NCBI GenBank assembly: GCA_021737205.1
Contig: JAIPEK010000088.1
Location: 1 to 8,248, forward strand
DNA: 8,248 nucleotides
Reading direction: 5' to 3'
From: Desulfarculaceae bacterium
GTDB lineage: Bacteria; Desulfobacterota; Desulfobacteria; Desulfobacterales; Desulfobacteraceae
The first letter of the stretch is position 1. Each line of letters starts with the position of its first letter. The notes below the pieces were generated by a model that saw nothing but the letters and a program-made list of their open reading frames with translations, was not told the DNA's origin and made no database searches. This document shows positions 5,979 through 8,248 of the stretch, piece by piece. Made by a program: the position numbers and the translations under genes.

Positions 5979-6190
5979 GTAACCGTTCACGGTTATCGGT
6001 TCACAGTTCTCAGTTTTTCCAATGACCTATGCAACGATTGAAGCATTTTGGATATTGATTTCAACTCTTGAATTAATTCTATCCCATCAAAATCAGAAAA
6101 TATATTACCCTCTCGTGAAATATAAATCTGCGTTCTCAGCTCCGCCTTTTTTTAACCGTGAACCGACAACTGTAAACCGTGAACGGTTAC
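5979..6190 (-). mobile_element. Element 2: 212-bp insertion carrying an S23-like gene remnant
   Basis: The element begins GTAACCGTTCACGGTT (5979-5994) and ends with its perfect 16-bp inverted copy (6175-6190). Inside, further degenerate GTTYACR heptamers extend both arms; the right arm has one extra heptamer. The arms are near-identical to those of element 1 at 506-627. Between them lies a decayed reading frame for the C-terminal part of a four-helix-bundle protein (5993-6145). The 8-bp flanks match at 7 of 8 positions. No transposase or recombinase is present, so any movement would have needed functions in trans. The element separates the dsrP terminator from the radical SAM gene. The minus strand given is that of the relic coding frame. 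Confidence 0.8.
5993..6145 (-). pseudogene. C-terminal remnant of an S23/IVP-family four-helix-bundle protein
   Basis: Fifty codons and a TAA stop (5995-5993) run on the minus strand. They begin AELRTQIYISREGN, pass through GIELIQELKSISKMLQSL and end LEKLRTVNR. This resembles the C-terminal helices of the roughly 115-125-residue family first known from proteins encoded in 23S rRNA intervening sequences (S23, also called four helix bundle protein), in which an ELRTQ block precedes a helix ending in ISKML. The N-terminal two thirds are missing: a stop (TAA) stands five codons upstream of ELRTQ and the inverted repeat follows. The final residues TVNR are read from the terminal repeat, so the gene and the repeat were contiguous. 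Recognition is from memory of the family pattern, not from a search. Confidence 0.65.
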
Positions 6191-6198
6191 CATAAGTA
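6191..6198. repeat. Right 8-bp flank of element 2 (candidate target-site duplication)
   Basis: CATAAGTA differs from CATAACTA at 5971-5978 by one base and directly abuts the right terminus of the element. Confidence 0.6.
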
Positions 6199-6201
6199 AA
6201 G

Positions 6202-6230
6202 AAGGGGGACGCCTGCCGGCAATCCCCCTT
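6202..6230 (-). terminator. Rho-independent terminator after dsrP
   Basis: On the minus strand, AAGGGGGA (6230-6223) pairs perfectly with TCCCCCTT (6209-6202). An inner GCC/GGC stem closes a 4-nt loop, and a T-rich tract (CTTTACTT) follows. It lies 34 nt beyond the dsrP stop and would end the dsrMKJOP transcript. The T-rich tract runs straight into the 8-bp flank of element 2. Confidence 0.75.
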
Positions 6231-6264
6231 TCGCATTTTTCATCTACCGGTTTTCGGCCGTATG

Positions 6265-7422
6265 TTATCCCCTGACTTCCTCTTTTACGGTGGTTGCGAT
6301 CTTGAACAGGATGGTCAGGACAAACAGGCCTGTGGCCCATACGGCGAGTGTAATCACAATCTCCTTGCCCGTGGGCATATACTCTGTGACATGGTGCAGC
6401 GGAGACGGTACGAATCCGCCGGAGATCATGCCCATTCCCTTGTCGATCCAGGTGCCTGCGAATATCATGGCGCAGGTTACCGGCAACAGTACCTTGTTGT
6501 TCCGCAGATCCGGGATCACAAGGAAAACGGCGCCGATGACCATCAGGATAATGGAAGTCCACATCCATGGTACAAGGGCGTTGTATCCGTGGTACCCGAA
6601 AAACAGATAATCTAGATGGGCTTCATGTCCGGGAATGTTGCTGTAATACGACACGAACACTTCACACAGGAAAAAGAATATATTGGCGATGATCGCATAG
6701 CACACGATTTTGGCCAAAGACTGCATCGCTTCCCATCCCGGATCGAACCTGGTGAATTTCCGGACCAGATAACAAAGAATGATCAGGAATGCAGGTCCGG
6801 CTGCAAACGCGGACGCCAGAAACCTCGGCGCCAGGATCGCCGTCAGCCAGAAGCCTCGACCCGGCAGACCGCAGTACAGGTACGCCGTCACCGTGTGAAT
6901 ACCGATGGCGAAAGGAATCGAAAGATAGATCAACGGCTTTGTCCATTCCGGCGGCCGCACCTGGTTCCGTTCCGCTTCCAGTACCTTCCACCCTATGATG
7001 ATATTTAAAAGAAGATACCCGTTGAGTACGATCATGTCATAGAACAGCATCGAATGCGGAGTGGGGTACAGCAGTACATTGAGCATCCGAATGGGCTGGC
7101 CTAAGTCCACGATAATGAACAGAAGGCACATGATCAGGGAGGCGATTGCCAGAAACTCCCCGAGGATGGTGATCCTGTGGAATTTTTCATAGTCGTGGAG
7201 ATAATAAGGGATCACCACCATGACGCCCCCGGCTGCCACACCGACAAGGAACGTAAAGTTGGCGATATAGAATCCCCATGACACATCCCGGCTCATGCCG
7301 GTGATCATCAGTCCGTTGAAAAACTGGTCCAGATAAACGGCAAACCCGGCCGCCATTACGGCGAGCAAAGCAGCCAGCCATATCCAGTACTTTTTGCTTC
7401 CTTTGATAGCTATTTCAAGCAT
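6265..7422 (-). CDS. dsrP: DsrP, NrfD/PsrC-type integral membrane subunit of the DsrMKJOP complex
   Basis: DsrP is the membrane subunit that, with the periplasmic iron-sulfur protein DsrO and cytochrome DsrJ, is thought to exchange electrons with the menaquinone pool; DsrMK carry electrons to the DsrC trisulfide made during sulfite reduction. The 385-residue product shows ten hydrophobic stretches, at about 11-33, 48-75, 84-107, 124-147, 163-184, 196-220, 238-260, 282-304, 310-328 and 354-377, as expected for the NrfD/PsrC fold. Charged and proline-containing segments such as HDYEKFHR (76-83) and VDLGQPIRM (105-113) fall between helices. There is no signal peptide. The ATG at 7422 lies 12 nt after the dsrO stop, with GAGG in the gap, so the two genes are co-transcribed. 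A terminator follows, which fits DsrP being the last gene of the operon. HmeB and other NrfD paralogues are alternatives, but the DsrO partner favours DsrP. Confidence 0.9.
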   Translation of the reverse strand: MLEIAIKGSKKYWIWLAALLAVMAAGFAVYLDQFFNGLMITGMSRDVSWGFYIANFTFLVGVAAGGVMVVIPYYLHDYEKFHRITILGEFLAIASLIMCLLFIIVDLGQPIRMLNVLLYPTPHSMLFYDMIVLNGYLLLNIIIGWKVLEAERNQVRPPEWTKPLIYLSIPFAIGIHTVTAYLYCGLPGRGFWLTAILAPRFLASAFAAGPAFLIILCYLVRKFTRFDPGWEAMQSLAKIVCYAIIANIFFFLCEVFVSYYSNIPGHEAHLDYLFFGYHGYNALVPWMWTSIILMVIGAVFLVIPDLRNNKVLLPVTCAMIFAGTWIDKGMGMISGGFVPSPLHHVTEYMPTGKEIVITLAVWATGLFVLTILFKIATTVKEEVRG

Positions 7423-7434
7423 AACCCGCCTCTC

Positions 7435-8248
7435 TTACATGATATAGTAAACAGAGGGCTCTGTGCCGAGCACCTGTTTACGTCTGATTGTGTAATTTTT
7501 ACCGAGAAGTTTCCGTATCTCAGACTTAGGATCTTCAAGGTCACCGACAACGATCGCCCCTTCGGATACTTCCACGCAGTGGGGCTGTTTACCCTTGGCA
7601 AGCCGCTCTGCGCAAAAGTTGCATTTTTCCACCACACCTTTGGTTCTTGTGGGGAAATCCGGGTCGGTCTCTTCGATGAACGGCCTGGGATCCCTGAAAT
7701 TGAAACTTCTGGAACCGAACGGGCAGGCCGCCATGCAGAACCGGCAGCCGATGCACCTGTGAAAGTCCATCGTCACGATACCGTCTTCCCGTTTGAACGT
7801 GGCCTGGGTCGGGCATGCTTTTACACAGGGCGCGTTGAGGCAGTGGTTGCATGTGACGAGAAACGGCAAGTGCTGGAACTTTTTGGCCAGAAATTCGTCC
7901 TCTTTGTCCGGGAATGCATTGTGGAAATGTTCCTCCCAGATCCATTTGATTTCCTGTTTGTGTTTGACAGGCCGGGTATTCGGATATTTCTCCTCGTCAG
8001 GTTCGTGATCGAAATCAGGTACATTGTGCTGTGTATGGCAGGCTTCCATCACTTTTTCCGCCACATCGTCCGTCAATTTCCGGGTATCGATCACCATGCC
8101 CCACCGCTCTGCAGATAGCGCTTCTTTTGGCCGGCTCTTGACTGCATGGGAGGTGCCGTCTGAATCAGATGCAGAGGAGGAAAGGCTGATTGCCGGAGCA
8201 GCTCCGATACCCAGGGCGGAAACTCCCGCCACTTTGAGAAAGCTTCTT
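7435..8248 (-). CDS. dsrO: DsrO, Tat-exported periplasmic iron-sulfur subunit of DsrMKJOP, 5' end outside the window
   Basis: DsrO passes electrons between DsrP and the periplasmic side of the DsrMKJOP complex. The frame is open to the right edge: the codons before GTG 8232 read RSFLK and are followed by VAGVSALGIGAAPA. This is the end of a twin-arginine motif plus hydrophobic core, so the GTG is internal and the real start lies beyond 8248. Numbering from that GTG, ferredoxin motifs are CNHCLNAPCVKACP (128-141), CIGCRFCMAACP (160-171) and CNFC (204-207) with C219. C65 in ACHTQHNVP is the only cysteine left of the first motif, and the last position of the fourth motif is S223. This pattern supports three [4Fe-4S] clusters rather than four. 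The gene is followed by dsrP with a 12-nt gap; dsrMKJ are expected further right. The motif HmeA-like organisation supports DsrO over generic NrfC-type proteins. Confidence 0.9.
   Translation of the reverse strand, partial: RSFLKVAGVSALGIGAAPAISLSSSASDSDGTSHAVKSRPKEALSAERWGMVIDTRKLTDDVAEKVMEACHTQHNVPDFDHEPDEEKYPNTRPVKHKQEIKWIWEEHFHNAFPDKEDEFLAKKFQHLPFLVTCNHCLNAPCVKACPTQATFKREDGIVTMDFHRCIGCRFCMAACPFGSRSFNFRDPRPFIEETDPDFPTRTKGVVEKCNFCAERLAKGKQPHCVEVSEGAIVVGDLEDPKSEIRKLLGKNYTIRRKQVLGTEPSVYYIM

Noticed and set aside
8232..8232. GTG at 8232 as the dsrO start codon
   Set aside because: The upstream codons RSFLK are in frame and complete a Tat-type signal peptide, so translation begins beyond the window.

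Overview
The window looks like chromosomal DNA of a sulfate-reducing bacterium, most likely in the Desulfobacterota (the former Deltaproteobacteria). The main reason is the pair dsrO-dsrP at the right end, the last two genes of a dsrMKJOP membrane complex. The housekeeping genes are ordinary bacterial ones. No species can be named from the sequence alone.

Layout. From 2333 leftwards on the minus strand runs a compact operon: promoter, rplU (L21), rpmA (L27), obgE (ribosome-assembly GTPase) and nadD (NAD biosynthesis, cut by the left window edge). From 2467 to 4310 on the plus strand lies a two-gene AbiE-type toxin-antitoxin / phage-abortive-infection module (abiEi-abiEii), with its own promoter and a palindromic operator candidate. 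Converging on it from the right is a 540-codon minus-strand gene for an unrecognised protein with a radical-SAM-type CX3CX2C cysteine motif. Further right, on the minus strand, come a rho-independent terminator, dsrP (ten-helix NrfD/PsrC-type quinone-interacting subunit) and dsrO (Tat-exported iron-sulfur subunit, running off the right edge).

The least expected content is a pair of related intergenic insertions at 506-627 and 5979-6190. Each begins GTAACC and ends GGTTA(C/T), carries terminal inverted repeats built from a degenerate 7-bp unit (GTTYACR), and is flanked by an 8-bp direct repeat with 7 of 8 bases matching, as a target-site duplication would be. The longer copy contains about 50 in-frame codons resembling the C-terminal end of the S23 / 23S-rRNA-intervening-sequence four-helix-bundle protein family. 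The shorter copy keeps a 25-bp piece of the same coding region and looks like an internal deletion derivative. Both lie in the same orientation as the downstream gene, and in both cases the duplicated 8 bp overlaps that gene's start codon (nadD and the radical SAM gene). They appear to be decayed or non-autonomous members of a small mobile family that carried an S23-like gene.

How the genes work together: DsrO and DsrP belong to the complex that links the membrane quinone pool and periplasm to cytoplasmic sulfite reduction through DsrC. RplU, RpmA and ObgE support the large ribosomal subunit, and NadD makes NAD. AbiE is an accessory defence or plasmid-stabilisation type module placed head-to-head with the ribosomal operon. 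The radical SAM protein has no evident functional tie to either neighbour.
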